From contig NZ_FUWX01000008.1 in NCBI RefSeq assembly GCF_900167275.1, positions 41,633-105,632 on the forward strand: a DNA stretch of 64,000 bases. The letters are read 5' to 3'. Positions 33,530 through 42,662 of the stretch are shown here, in pieces. The DNA is from Cetobacterium ceti. Its GTDB lineage: Bacteria; Fusobacteriota; Fusobacteriia; Fusobacteriales; Fusobacteriaceae. The notes beneath the pieces are model-generated. The model saw only the letters and a list, made by a program, of their open reading frames with translations. It searched no databases and was not told the origin of the DNA. Positions within the stretch are counted from its first letter, which is position 1. Each line of letters starts with the position of its first letter. The position numbers were made by a program, and so were the translations under genes.

Positions 33530-33736
33530 TTATTACTCCTTTAAAATTAAAATACAAAGTATAGTATATTTTATATTTCACTTCTCTTCAATATAAATAT
33601 TTTTTCAAAATCTTTAAAAATAGATGAAAATACTAAATAGAGGTACTTTGAAGAAAATTATTTATTTTTCTAAATTTGAAGATGTAGTCAAAACGATTTA
33701 TTTTAAAACAGTAAAAAAATAATATCTTGTATATTT

Positions 33737-34960
33737 TTATTCGCTTCTTAGGGCATCTATTGGATTTAATTTAGAAGCTTTATTTGCAGGAGTAACTCCA
33801 AAGATTATTCCGATTCAAGTAGAAATTCCCATAGATAATATGATGGAATTTATGGAGAAAATTGGGTCAATTCCTATAAAGTGGCCAATTATAATTCCAA
33901 ATAAAATTCCTAAAATTATTCCAATGATTCCTCCAAATCCAGTTAAAATAATAGATTCCATTAAAAATTGTATTAAAATATCTTTATTTCTAGCACCAAG
34001 GGCTTTTCTAATTCCTACTTCCTTAGTTCTTTCAATAACACTTACTAACATTATATTCATAACCCCAATTCCACCTACTAAAAGTGAAATTCCAGCTACA
34101 AATGTTACAAATATATTCATAGTATTTAAAATGTCATCAAAGGAACTAGCTCCAGTAGTTATTGTTTCAACTTGATAAAGATTTTTAATCCCTGTAATTT
34201 TTTCTAAAATTTCATTGGCTATTTTCATATCTAGAGATAAATTTTCAGGATTTTTAGACTCAAGTATTATAGAATTAAATCCTCCACTGGATAAATCATA
34301 AACTCTATCATAGGTGTCTAGAGGAATTCTCATAAATCGGGGAATTCTTGGTCCTGCCATAACTTTAATTAATTTTTCCAAAGGATTTCTAAAAACTCCA
34401 ACTATTTTATAGGTAATAGGATTACTTTTTCTTCCGCTTATAAAGGAAATATTTTCACCTAAAGCATTTAATTCACTTGAAAAAAGATGTTTAGCAGTAA
34501 TATTATCAATTACAATTATTTTTTCACCACTTGTATATTCATAGGGAAGGAAACCTCTTCCTGCAACATATTCAACTTCATCTATTTTTTCATATTTTGG
34601 TGTTGTAGCTACAAGATTTATCATTTGATATCTTTTTTTAAATTTCATAAAAACTCTTCGGGAAATATTAACACTTACATTTTTAAATTTTCCACTTTTT
34701 TCCAATTCCTCCACAAGATCATGATTTAAAAGATATTTCCAACGAAATTCCTCATCATCTTTATCCACTGTAACCGTAAATTTTCCATAACCACCTTTTT
34801 TTAAATCCCCTGTTATATGTTCCTGTCCACCTTTTCCAATACCAGACATGGTAATTACAGAAGCTATTCCAATAATAATTCCTAGCATAGTTAAAAAAGA
34901 ACGAACTTTATTTCCTTGAAGATTTTGAAAAGCCACCTTTAAACTTTCTAAAAAATTCAT
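33737..34960 (-). pseudogene. MacB-type ABC transporter permease interrupted by an in-frame TGA
   Basis: The open frame (33815-34960, 381 residues) is a MacB/FtsX-like permease: one N-terminal membrane helix, a large periplasmic domain (about 45-265) and membrane helices in the C-terminal part with GGIGVMNIMLVSVIERTKEVGIRKALGA. It stops at a TGA (33815-33817) after SMGIST, but the same frame continues 25 codons to a TAA at 33737 and ends SKLNPIDALRSE, the usual MacB C-terminus. Loss removes part of the last helix. It overlaps the ATPase gene by 4 bases. It could be a point nonsense mutation, a sequencing error or a rare readthrough. Confidence 0.82.
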
Positions 34961-35634
34961 AGTTTTTTCACATCCTCAATAATAGCACCATCTTTAAATT
35001 TTATAACCCTTTTACACTCTCTTCCTATTTCTGGTTCGTGGGTTACTATAACAATAGTTCTTCCTTGGTCATTTAATTCTCTTAAAAGATTCATGATTTC
35101 TCTTTCAGAGGAACTATCTAAATTACCTGTAGGTTCATCAGCCAAAATTATAGAGGGATTATTTACTAAAGCTCTAGCTATTGCTACTCTTTGTTTTTGC
35201 CCCCCTGAAAGTTCATTGGGTTTATGGTTAATTCGATCTTTTAGGCCAACTTTTAGAAGAGCTTCCTTAGCTAAAAGTAATCTTTCTTCCTTGGGGATAC
35301 CTCTGTATATTAATGGCAATTCTACATTTTCAAGGGCTGAAAGTTTAGGTAGTAAATTAAAAGCTTGAAATATAAAGCCTATTTTTTTATTTCTAATTTC
35401 AGATAAAGTTTCATCATAAAGTTCATTAATTTCTATATTATCTAAAATATATTTCCCTTGAAATTCATGGTCTAAACATCCTAAAATATTCATAAGAGTA
35501 GATTTTCCACTTCCACTGCTTCCCATAATTCCCACAAATTCACCTTTATCAATGAAAAAATTTATATTTTTTAAAGCATGAAGTTTATTATTTCCATTTA
35601 TATAATATTTATTAAGATTTTCCACTTTTATCAT
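34957..35634 (-). CDS. MacB/LolD-type ABC transporter ATPase
   Basis: A 225-residue cytoplasmic ATPase. Walker A GSSGSGKST (about 39-47), Q-loop FQAFNLLP, signature LSGGQKQRV and Walker B IILADEPTGNLD are intact. It is the energy subunit for the permease with which it overlaps by 4 bases; it also overlaps the adaptor gene by 4 bases. Together with the adaptor and TolC-like genes it forms a tripartite mechanotransmission exporter set. Confidence 0.94.
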   Translation of the reverse strand: MIKVENLNKYYINGNNKLHALKNINFFIDKGEFVGIMGSSGSGKSTLMNILGCLDHEFQGKYILDNIEINELYDETLSEIRNKKIGFIFQAFNLLPKLSALENVELPLIYRGIPKEERLLLAKEALLKVGLKDRINHKPNELSGGQKQRVAIARALVNNPSIILADEPTGNLDSSSEREIMNLLRELNDQGRTIVIVTHEPEIGRECKRVIKFKDGAIIEDVKKL

Positions 35635-36668
35635 GAATTTTTTATATCCTTTCTAGGGTTAAGAAAATAAATATCTCCCTCTTTTATTCCGTTTTTTATA
35701 ATAACCTTATCTCCTTTTATATCTTCAAATTCAACATATTGTTTTTCTATATTTTTATTTTCATTTTGAACATATACAAAATATTTTCCATCTTCATAGT
35801 TTAAAGCTCTGTCAGGAATAAGAACTTCAGGTCTTTTATTTTCCGTATAGATTCTTGCAGAAACTTTAAATCCTGGAATAATATAGGGAATTTCTTTTTC
35901 TGGTTTTACTTCTACTTCTACAATGTTTTCAGAAGTTGTTTTAGATACCCTTGAAATTCTAGAAATTTTTATAACCTCCCCTTGAAAAGATTTTTTCTTT
36001 TCAAAAACTTCAGGTTTTATAAGTAAACTTTGATTTAATTTAATATCCTTAATATTATATTCAGGAACCTCAAGGAGTATTTTAATATCTGAAAGATCTG
36101 CTAATTCTAGAAGTGGTTCATCTGTATTAACAGAGTAGTTATCTTGAGCATATAAGCTTATAACTGTTCCACTTACAGGGCTTATAATTTTTTCAGCAGT
36201 TTTAGATAAATCTTCTTTATACCCTTCAATATTTAATTGGACAATTTTAATTTCTTCAGCTAATTCTTTTACATCATTACTAGATGTCCCTCCTATTTTA
36301 TAAAGTTCCTTTGCTACATTGTAATTTCTTTTTAGCTTAGAAAGGTTAATTTCCTCCTTAGCAAGGGTTCTTTTAATTTTATTTCTTTCTGTTTCATCAA
36401 AGGTCATTAAGAGCTCTCCCTTTTCAACATAATCTCCCTCTTGAATATAAACCTCTTTTACTTTTAGTTTCTTATCCACAAAGATTTTTTTTGTATCTTT
36501 AGCTTCAATAACCCCATCCACATCTATAAATCCACTGGCATTTTCAATTTTGGCTATTTGAGTTTCAACTGTACTCTTTTCTTTTTTCTCTATTTTTTCT
36601 ACCTTTTTCTTTTCACATCCTAAAAAAATACTTCCTAAAATTATTATGAATATAATTTTTTTCTTCAA
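35631..36668 (-). CDS. MacA-type periplasmic adaptor (membrane fusion) lipoprotein
   Basis: A 345-residue HlyD/RND-family adaptor. The signal peptide ends at lipobox IFLGC, so Cys18 is lipidated. A biotinyl-lipoyl half (VYIQEGDYVEKGELLMTFD near 95), a helical hairpin (about 110-165), the second lipoyl half (ISPVSGTVISLY) and a beta-barrel domain follow in order. It connects the inner-membrane permease to the TolC-like protein encoded 2 bases upstream. Confidence 0.92.
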   Translation of the reverse strand: MKKKIIFIIILGSIFLGCEKKKVEKIEKKEKSTVETQIAKIENASGFIDVDGVIEAKDTKKIFVDKKLKVKEVYIQEGDYVEKGELLMTFDETERNKIKRTLAKEEINLSKLKRNYNVAKELYKIGGTSSNDVKELAEEIKIVQLNIEGYKEDLSKTAEKIISPVSGTVISLYAQDNYSVNTDEPLLELADLSDIKILLEVPEYNIKDIKLNQSLLIKPEVFEKKKSFQGEVIKISRISRVSKTTSENIVEVEVKPEKEIPYIIPGFKVSARIYTENKRPEVLIPDRALNYEDGKYFVYVQNENKNIEKQYVEFEDIKGDKVIIKNGIKEGDIYFLNPRKDIKNS

Positions 36669-36670
36669 AT

Positions 36671-37912
36671 CTATTCTCCCTTTATTTTAATAATATACAT
36701 ATAACTATTAAGTGAATTTTTAGCTTTTTCTTTTAAAACTTCTAGCTCTAAATAATTATCAAAGGTTTCCATTACCTCTGTATAACTGATTTTACCCAAT
36801 TTATTTTCGATTTTTTTAATTTCATACTTATCTTTTTCTAAAGTACTTCTATTTTTTAAAATTAAAAATTCTTTTTCCAATGTAAAATAACTATCTTCAA
36901 TTTTATAATGGTCACTTAAAATTTTATTTTTTTCCCTTTCTAAATTTATATTTATCTTTTCTAAAGAACTTTTTTCTTCAATATACCGAGTGTCTTCATA
37001 AAAAATATCCTTAGAAAATCTTAAAAATATTCTATTATCACTATTTTCAAGATTTCTTTCTCCTCCAATATAAAATTCAGGAACTTTATTATCATATTTT
37101 ATATATTTTAAATTTTCTTCAGAAATATTTTTTTCTAACTCTAATTTTTCAATGGAATTTTTCCCAATATTTTTTATATATTTTTCTAAATTGTTATTTT
37201 CTGAATGAATTTCTTTTAATTTTTGGTCTCCTATTTCAATTTGAAATTCATAAAAAAATATTTTTTTTATTTGTTTTAAAATACTTTTAATATTTTTAAT
37301 TTCCAATTGTAAGTTGTTATAAGTTACCATTAAACTATTTAAATCAATTTTACTAATATTTCCTAAAGAATATGATTTTTCTAAAATGCTTTTTTCTTTT
37401 TCTAAAGTTTTTAAGGCATTTTCTTTTAATTTTAACTCAAACTCATTATCTTTATAATTTTTATATAATTCAATAAGTTTTATTTTTTCATTTTTTAAAT
37501 TTTCAATATAATCAATTTTATCTATATATTTTTTATTTGTTAAATTTCTAAGTTGAGAATCTTCTCGGGAGAAAATTTTATCTTTTAAACTTATTTCAAT
37601 CCCTAAAGAACCCTTTGAGTTCAATTGTTTTTCCTTTTCTCCTTCTATATAAAAGTCTCCAAAGGTAGCCTTATTTTTTAAAATATATTTCTCTTGATTT
37701 TTTTTATATTCACTTTCCCCTTGAATATTTATTCCATTATATTTTCCCTTTTTTAAAATTTTTTCTTGTTCTTTATTTTCTTCTTTTTTTATATTATAAA
37801 GTTTATTTTCATAGGAATTTTTTTCAACACTTTTTAGAAGTTCATCTAGGGAAACTTCACTTCCATATAAAAAAGTTCCTAGAATAATTTGACCTAAGAG
37901 AATTTTTTTCAT
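36671..37912 (-). CDS. TolC-like outer-membrane efflux protein
   Basis: A 413-residue protein with a signal peptide (ILLGQIILGTFLYG) and two long coiled-coil stretches (about 110-230 and 300-400) separated by beta-type segments, the TolC/OEP layout. Sequence is divergent and the family call leans on the operon: it is the first gene ahead of the adaptor, ATPase and permease. Very Lys/Glu-rich. Confidence 0.8.
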   Translation of the reverse strand: MKKILLGQIILGTFLYGSEVSLDELLKSVEKNSYENKLYNIKKEENKEQEKILKKGKYNGINIQGESEYKKNQEKYILKNKATFGDFYIEGEKEKQLNSKGSLGIEISLKDKIFSREDSQLRNLTNKKYIDKIDYIENLKNEKIKLIELYKNYKDNEFELKLKENALKTLEKEKSILEKSYSLGNISKIDLNSLMVTYNNLQLEIKNIKSILKQIKKIFFYEFQIEIGDQKLKEIHSENNNLEKYIKNIGKNSIEKLELEKNISEENLKYIKYDNKVPEFYIGGERNLENSDNRIFLRFSKDIFYEDTRYIEEKSSLEKININLEREKNKILSDHYKIEDSYFTLEKEFLILKNRSTLEKDKYEIKKIENKLGKISYTEVMETFDNYLELEVLKEKAKNSLNSYMYIIKIKGE

Positions 37913-37989
37913 TATGCCACCTTTCCCCTGTTTATTATATCTAGAAACTATTATACACTATTTTTATGTCGTTTTTATGTCTAAAAATA

Positions 37990-38017
37990 AAAAAATCCAG
38001 GGTTATTTACCCTGGAA
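37990..38017 (-). terminator. Terminator after the thioredoxin-like gene
   Basis: TCCAGGG (37996-38002) pairs with CCCTGGA (38010-38016) and the minus strand then has a T-run. The stop codon (38003-38005) is in the loop. Confidence 0.82.
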
Positions 38018-38239
38018 AATCTCTTTTATTTCTTTTTTATCAGGAACACGTCCTGAAAAAATAACTTTATTATCTATAACAAGTCCTGGAGTTTTCATTA
38101 CTCCATATTTTGCTATTTCAATAAAATCTGTAACTTTACTAACATTTCCTTTGATTTGTAGCTCTTCTAAAACTTCATTTACAGTTTTTAAAAGAGTTTC
38201 ACAATTTTTACAACAACCACCTAAAATTTTAATTTCCAT
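38003..38239 (-). CDS. Small thioredoxin-like redox protein
   Basis: A 78-residue thioredoxin-fold protein of the redox-active disulfide protein 2 type. It starts MEIKILGGCCKNCETL, so the active site is Cys10-X2-Cys13 with an extra Cys9, and has the cis-Pro motif KTPGLVIDNKV. These proteins are often encoded beside UPF0718 permeases and ArsR regulators, as here. Probably reduces or traps thiol-reactive metalloids; that is inference. Confidence 0.88.
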   Translation of the reverse strand: MEIKILGGCCKNCETLLKTVNEVLEELQIKGNVSKVTDFIEIAKYGVMKTPGLVIDNKVIFSGRVPDKKEIKEIFQGK

Positions 38240-38258
38240 ATAAGCCTCCCATTAGATT

Positions 38259-39245
38259 TTATATATTTATATTATTAAATAAATAACCTATAAATATTAT
38301 TCCCATTGTTACAACCCCTACATAAAGTCCCAATAGTTTTGGTTTTATAATTTTACTTAACATAATAATAGCAGGAAATGATAAAGCTGTAACAGACATC
38401 ATAAGAGATAAAATAGTTCCTAATTGAACCCCTTTCATATATAAAGCTTCAGCTATTGGTAGAGTTCCAAATATATCTGCATACATGGGAACACCTATAA
38501 CTGTGGCTATAATAACAGCAAAAGGATTATTTTTCCCAAGTAAAGTTTCTATAGTTTCCCTAGGAATAACATTATGAATCATAGCTCCAATCCCAACTCC
38601 AATAAGCACAGGTCCCCATACTTTTTTAAATATATCTCTAACCTGATTTTTTGAAAAATTAACTCTCTCTTTAGAGGATAATTTTTCAATATCCATATCA
38701 ACATTTTCAATATTTAAAATATATTCAGCAATATATTTTTTCATATTCATTTTATCAATAATCACTCCACCTATGACAGCTAAAATTACTCCAACTATAA
38801 CATAAATTATTGCAATTTTAAATCCAAAGAATGAACTTAAAAGTAAAAAAGAACCTAAGTCCACTAAAGGTGAAGATATTAAAAATGAAAATGTAACTCC
38901 TAAAGGTAATCCAGCCGAAGTAAATCCTATAAAAAGAGGGATACTTGAACAAGAGCAAAATGGAGTAATAGTTCCAAAAAGTGCTCCTAGAATATTTCCA
39001 CTAATACCTTTAAATCCACCTAAAATTTTCTTTGTTCTTTCAGGAGGAAAATAACTTTGAATATAGCTTATGGTAAATATAAGTACTCCAAGTAAAATAA
39101 AAATTTTAATTGTATCATAAATAAAAAAGTGTAAACTTCCTCCTAATTTACTATTCATGGATAAACCTAAAATATTGCTTACAAAATATTCCGTCCACCT
39201 ATAAAGCCATGTCATTTTAAAAAAAATATTTTCTATAAACTCCAC
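38259..39245 (-). CDS. ArsP/UPF0718-type permease
   Basis: A 328-residue membrane protein with about eight to ten helices. The conserved TPFCSCSSIPLFIGF motif (near residue 95) and the mirrored second half (GVPMYADIFGTLPIAEAL) mark the DUF318/UPF0718 family, which includes organoarsenical exporters such as ArsP. It is transcribed with the ArsR gene (1-base gap) and the thioredoxin-like gene. Arsenic or another thiophilic metalloid is the likely substrate by context. Confidence 0.88.
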   Translation of the reverse strand: MEFIENIFFKMTWLYRWTEYFVSNILGLSMNSKLGGSLHFFIYDTIKIFILLGVLIFTISYIQSYFPPERTKKILGGFKGISGNILGALFGTITPFCSCSSIPLFIGFTSAGLPLGVTFSFLISSPLVDLGSFLLLSSFFGFKIAIIYVIVGVILAVIGGVIIDKMNMKKYIAEYILNIENVDMDIEKLSSKERVNFSKNQVRDIFKKVWGPVLIGVGIGAMIHNVIPRETIETLLGKNNPFAVIIATVIGVPMYADIFGTLPIAEALYMKGVQLGTILSLMMSVTALSFPAIIMLSKIIKPKLLGLYVGVVTMGIIFIGYLFNNINI

Positions 39246-39246
39246 T

Positions 39247-39507
39247 TTAGATCTCCTTTAAAATATTTATTATATTTATCACATCTTTATTTTTTAAATT
39301 ATAGTGAACCCAGCCTCCAACCTTTGTAGATTCTAAAATACCAGCTTCTTTTAATATTTTTAAATGTTGAGAAAGATTTGATTGAGAGCTTTTAAATTTT
39401 TCTTGAATTTTACAAACACACATATCTCCATTTTCACTTAAAAGTTGGATAATTTCCAATCTTAAGGGATGTCCCATTGCTTTTAAAATTTTACTTTCTT
39501 TTTCCAT
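39247..39507 (-). CDS. ArsR/SmtB-family repressor
   Basis: An 86-residue winged-helix repressor. The metal-sensing CVC motif is MCVCKI (Cys30, Cys32) in the alpha3 helix position of ArsR, followed by the recognition helix SSQSNLSQHLKILKEAGI and the wing GWVHYNL. It would repress its own operon and the divergent ArsC-like gene from the palindrome at 39539-39556 until metalloid binds. Confidence 0.93.
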   Translation of the reverse strand: MEKESKILKAMGHPLRLEIIQLLSENGDMCVCKIQEKFKSSQSNLSQHLKILKEAGILESTKVGGWVHYNLKNKDVINIINILKEI

Positions 39508-39531
39508 AATACTTCACTCCTTTTATACCAA

Positions 39532-39571
39532 TTGACAATATTAGAATATTCTAATATACTTATATTGTCAA
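39532..39571. promoter_or_regulatory. Overlapping divergent promoters with a central palindromic operator
   Basis: Plus strand: TTGACA (39532-39537), 17 bases, TATACT (39555-39560). Minus strand: TTGACA (39571-39566), 17 bases, TATTCT (39548-39543). The perfect 18-base palindrome TATTAGAATATTCTAATA (39539-39556) lies between the two -35 boxes and covers both -10 regions. One ArsR dimer could silence both promoters. Confidence 0.75.
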
Positions 39572-39601
39572 GTTATTTTATAAAATTTTTTTGGAGGAAG
39601 A

Positions 39602-40009
39602 ATGAAAACAATTGCATTTGTTTGTGTAGGGAATTCATTTAAAAGTATTGTAGCAGAAAGATTAGCAAAGGAACTTACTAATGATTTTATATTTGTCAGT
39701 GGAGGAACAAATCCAGCTTCTAAAATAAATGAAGATGGGGAAAAAATTATGGAAAAAAGAGGAATGTCCATGAAAGGATACAAACCTCATAGTTTAGACG
39801 ATTTACCAGAAAAAATTGATTATTTAGTTCAAATGGGGTGTGGAATAACTTGTCCCATGATTAAAGCGAAAAATGTAATTAATTTTAATATGGACAAATA
39901 TCCTAGTGAAACTCTTATTGAAAAAGAAATTATTGTTAATATTCTAGAAGATAAAATAAAAGAATTATGTAACATTTGTTACGGATATGAAGTTTTTGAA
40001 ATTGTATAA
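39602..40009 (+). CDS. ArsC-like low-molecular-weight phosphatase-fold protein
   Basis: A 135-residue protein of the LMW tyrosine phosphatase / thioredoxin-type arsenate reductase fold. The P-loop reads CVGNSFKS (Cys8, Lys14), where the family has CX5R; the expected Arg is Lys. Two further cysteines at 80 and 84 (GCGITCP) stand where ArsC has its redox pair, with shorter spacing. An arsenate reductase role fits the divergent arsR-permease operon, but the Lys makes activity uncertain. GGAGG ribosome binding site at 39592. Confidence 0.75.
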   Translation: MKTIAFVCVGNSFKSIVAERLAKELTNDFIFVSGGTNPASKINEDGEKIMEKRGMSMKGYKPHSLDDLPEKIDYLVQMGCGITCPMIKAKNVINFNMDKYPSETLIEKEIIVNILEDKIKELCNICYGYEVFEIV

Positions 40010-40012
40010 TAA

Positions 40013-40159
40013 GCTACAAAATTAAAGAGGGAGTTTTTATATATAAATTTAATTGATAGAAATCTATTATCAAAAGTAGATTATGTTGAAATGGAAAATT
40101 GGATTTATTTAGAAATAGGAAATATTCTTGAGAAGTGTTGTTCTTTTAGAAAAGATTAA
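40013..40159 (+). other. Open frame without start codon, possible gene remnant
   Basis: Following the ArsC-like gene in the same frame, after two stop codons, is a 48-codon open stretch ending ILEKCCSFRKD. It has a GAGGGAG site but only ATA or TTA codons where a start should be. Amino-acid composition looks coding (NLIDRNLLSKVDYVEMENWI). It could be the tail of a lost gene; I do not recognise it. Confidence 0.35.
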
Positions 40160-40192
40160 AAAAAATAGGGCTAGAATATAAGCCCTATTTTT
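40159..40192. terminator. Bidirectional terminator
   Basis: AAAATAGGGCT / AGCCCTATTTT stem with A/T runs on both sides, directly adjoining the stop codon of the minus-strand lipoprotein. Confidence 0.85.
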
Positions 40193-40399
40193 CTATTTTG
40201 TTTCTTCCTTATTTTCTAGAGGTAAAACACCTTCTTCAGGAGCTGTTTCTCCTTCTGGGGTAGCTTTTAAATCCAATTGATGATTTTCAATATTATAAGA
40301 CCCAGCTTCTAATTTAGGTTCTTCTTTTTTCCCTTCACAGGCGAAAAATAAAGCTCCCATACTGAATAATAAAATAGTTTTTAAAATAGTTCTTTTCAT
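40193..40399 (-). CDS. Small lipoprotein downstream of a two-component system
   Basis: A 68-residue lipoprotein: signal sequence (ILKTILLFSMGALFF) and lipobox FFAC give a mature peptide of about 48 residues from Cys21, strongly acidic and ending PLENKEETK. It lies 29 bases after the histidine kinase gene, probably in the same transcript. No family recognised. The C-terminal PLENKEET resembles PLDQETT near the end of the secreted protein at the other end of this operon. Confidence 0.75.
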   Translation of the reverse strand: MKRTILKTILLFSMGALFFACEGKKEEPKLEAGSYNIENHQLDLKATPEGETAPEEGVLPLENKEETK

Positions 40400-40428
40400 A
40401 AAAACCTCCTAATAACTTGATAAAATTA

Positions 40429-41994
40429 TTATAAAAGATTCTTATCTCCTTTATATCCTTTATCTAAAGTAAATATAAATTTTATTCCTGTATCTGTAGA
40501 AAAAGCTCTATATGAACTTCTATGTAATTTCAATATAGTAGCACAAATGTATAAACCTAAACCTCTATTTTTATCCTTATTGGTGGAGTAATATTTTTGC
40601 CATAATTTATCGATGTTTATATCTTCAATTTTATTTCCATTATTTTCTATGGAAAATTCTATTTTTTGAGATATATTTAAAGTAATTTTAATAAAATCCT
40701 TTGTGTGTTCAATGGCATTTTTTAAAAGATTTCCAATAACTTGTTCTATTTTTTCCCGATCTCCTATAACAAATATATCTTCTTCTCTTTCAAAAATTAC
40801 TGAGATATTTTTTAATTCTTTTTCATAAATTTTTAAAATTAATTCAATTAATTCAGTTATATTAAAATTTTCTCTTTTTAAAACAATTTCATTAGTTACA
40901 TTTTTTCTTTCTATTAATTCATTAGCTAATCTTAAAATCTTTTTCCCTTCATTATTTATAATAGAAATATATTTATTTTCTTTATCTTGAAGATAAATAT
41001 CACTAAAGCCAATTATAGCTGTTAAGGGAGTTTTTATTTCATGCATAAAAAGCTTTAATTCCTCTTCAAATTCAATTTTATCTTGAAGATTATTTTTCAT
41101 TTCCTTTTTATAAAATTTTATAATATTTTCAAGTTTAAAAGACATTTTTTCAATGTCCTTATATAAATCTCCAATTTCATCATTTCCCTTATATTTCATT
41201 TCCAATTTAAAATTAAGTTGTCCTATTAAGTTTGAATTTTTTGAAAGAGTAATAATAGGATTAATTAATTTTTTTTGTAATATTATGCCTAATAAAAAGA
41301 TTAATATAATAAGAACTATAGTTTTGGTTATTAAATAACTTACCAAAGGCGGAAATAGCTCTTCAATCGGTTTAAATTTATAAGAAACTATGATTCTATA
41401 GGGACCTTCTATTTTATTTAAAACTTGATTTTTATTTGAATAAAAATTTTCTAAAATCTCATTGGGATTCTGTTCAATATTTTTTCGAGGAATTGTCATA
41501 ATTTTCCCTGTAAGAAAAACTAGTTTAGATTTTTTTATAGGAATATCAAAATCTTTTATTTTCTGTTTATTTATAATTAATTCCTGTACTAAATAATAAT
41601 TATTTAATATTTTAAAAGTTTTTATAGATAAATCACTATTTTTCTTTAAATTAATTTTATTTTCCATATATAATTTATTTAAATAAGGACTTAATAAAAT
41701 TATTTTTATTCCTGTTTTTGTTTTTACAGTGAAATAACTTAGCTTACTTAAATTAATAAATTTATTATTATTTTTATCTAAAATTTCCACCTGAGCATTT
41801 TTAGTAATTTTATATTCTTCTAGCTTCTTATAGTTAATTTTGTTATTTTCTATAAAATTAATTTTTTCCAAAGATTTAATTTTATATATCTTAAAATATT
41901 TTTTTATAAATATATTTCCAATAAAAATTTCTAAAAATAAAATTATAAAAAGAGTTAATCCTAAAATACTAATCAATTTATTTTTTAATTTCAT
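40429..41994 (-). CDS. Sensor histidine kinase
   Basis: A 521-residue inner-membrane kinase. TM1 is at about 9-30, an extracytoplasmic sensor domain at 31-215, TM2 at about 220-243 (LITKTIVLIILIFLLGIIL), then HAMP, a HisKA domain with FMHEIKTPLTAIIG (His in HEIKTP) and an HATPase domain with NLLKNAIEH and RGLGLYICATIL. It pairs with the OmpR-type regulator encoded 2 bases upstream. The sensor domain is unlike any I can name; signal unknown. Confidence 0.93.
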   Translation of the reverse strand: MKLKNKLISILGLTLFIILFLEIFIGNIFIKKYFKIYKIKSLEKINFIENNKINYKKLEEYKITKNAQVEILDKNNNKFINLSKLSYFTVKTKTGIKIILLSPYLNKLYMENKINLKKNSDLSIKTFKILNNYYLVQELIINKQKIKDFDIPIKKSKLVFLTGKIMTIPRKNIEQNPNEILENFYSNKNQVLNKIEGPYRIIVSYKFKPIEELFPPLVSYLITKTIVLIILIFLLGIILQKKLINPIITLSKNSNLIGQLNFKLEMKYKGNDEIGDLYKDIEKMSFKLENIIKFYKKEMKNNLQDKIEFEEELKLFMHEIKTPLTAIIGFSDIYLQDKENKYISIINNEGKKILRLANELIERKNVTNEIVLKRENFNITELIELILKIYEKELKNISVIFEREEDIFVIGDREKIEQVIGNLLKNAIEHTKDFIKITLNISQKIEFSIENNGNKIEDINIDKLWQKYYSTNKDKNRGLGLYICATILKLHRSSYRAFSTDTGIKFIFTLDKGYKGDKNLL

Positions 41995-41996
41995 AA

Positions 41997-42650
41997 TTAA
42001 AAACTACTGCCTTCAAATTTATAACCAACCATTTTTATTGTCTTTAAAAATTTTGAATAATTTTGTAGATTGTCTCTTAATTTAGTCATATGCTTATCAA
42101 CAACTCTATCATTTCCATAAAAATCATAACCCCAAACAGCATTTAAAATTTGTTCTCTATTTTTTACAACACCTTCATTTTCAACCAAGTAAAAAAGAAG
42201 TTCTCTTTCTTTAGTAGGTAAATATAATTCTTTATTATCTAATAAAATTTTTCTACTTTTAAAATGAAGTTCTAAATTTTCATATTTTTTAATGATTTCT
42301 TTTTTATTTAAAAATCTTTTGACAATAGAAATTAAAATTTGAGATGAAAAAGGTTTTATTAAATATCCATCAGCTCCATAATCATAGGCTAAAGTTTGAC
42401 TTTTTTCATCTGATAAGGCTGTTAAAAATATAATTGGAACTTCCGAAAACTCTCTTATAATTTTTACTAATTCTAAACCATTTAATTCTGGCATCATAAT
42501 ATCTACAATTATTAAATCAAAATTCTTCAATTTGATTTTATCTAAAGCTTCCATTCCATTAAATGCTTCATCAACTTCAATATTTTCTCTTTTTAATATA
42601 TCTTTTACTAATTCTACAATAATTAAAGTATCATCTACAATAAGTACCAT
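41997..42650 (-). CDS. OmpR-family response regulator
   Basis: A 217-residue response regulator: receiver domain with VDD at 5-7 and phospho-acceptor Asp50 (IIVDIMMPELNG), Lys in LIKPF, and a C-terminal winged helix (about 125-215) with LPTKERELLFYLVENEG and VDKHMTKLRDNL. It follows the small secreted gene by 12 bases and precedes its kinase by 2. Confidence 0.94.
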   Translation of the reverse strand: MVLIVDDTLIIVELVKDILKRENIEVDEAFNGMEALDKIKLKNFDLIIVDIMMPELNGLELVKIIREFSEVPIIFLTALSDEKSQTLAYDYGADGYLIKPFSSQILISIVKRFLNKKEIIKKYENLELHFKSRKILLDNKELYLPTKERELLFYLVENEGVVKNREQILNAVWGYDFYGNDRVVDKHMTKLRDNLQNYSKFLKTIKMVGYKFEGSSF

Positions 42651-42662
42651 TTTTCTCTTCCT

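Noticed and set aside
33815-33817. The TGA as a selenocysteine or tryptophan codon in the MacB-type permease.
   Set aside because: No SECIS-like hairpin is evident just after it, the family has no Sec or conserved Trp there, and TGA is used as a normal stop elsewhere in the window.
37914-38243. Plus-strand open frame of 109 codons.
   Set aside because: It is antisense to the thioredoxin-like gene and its terminator, with no ribosome binding site.
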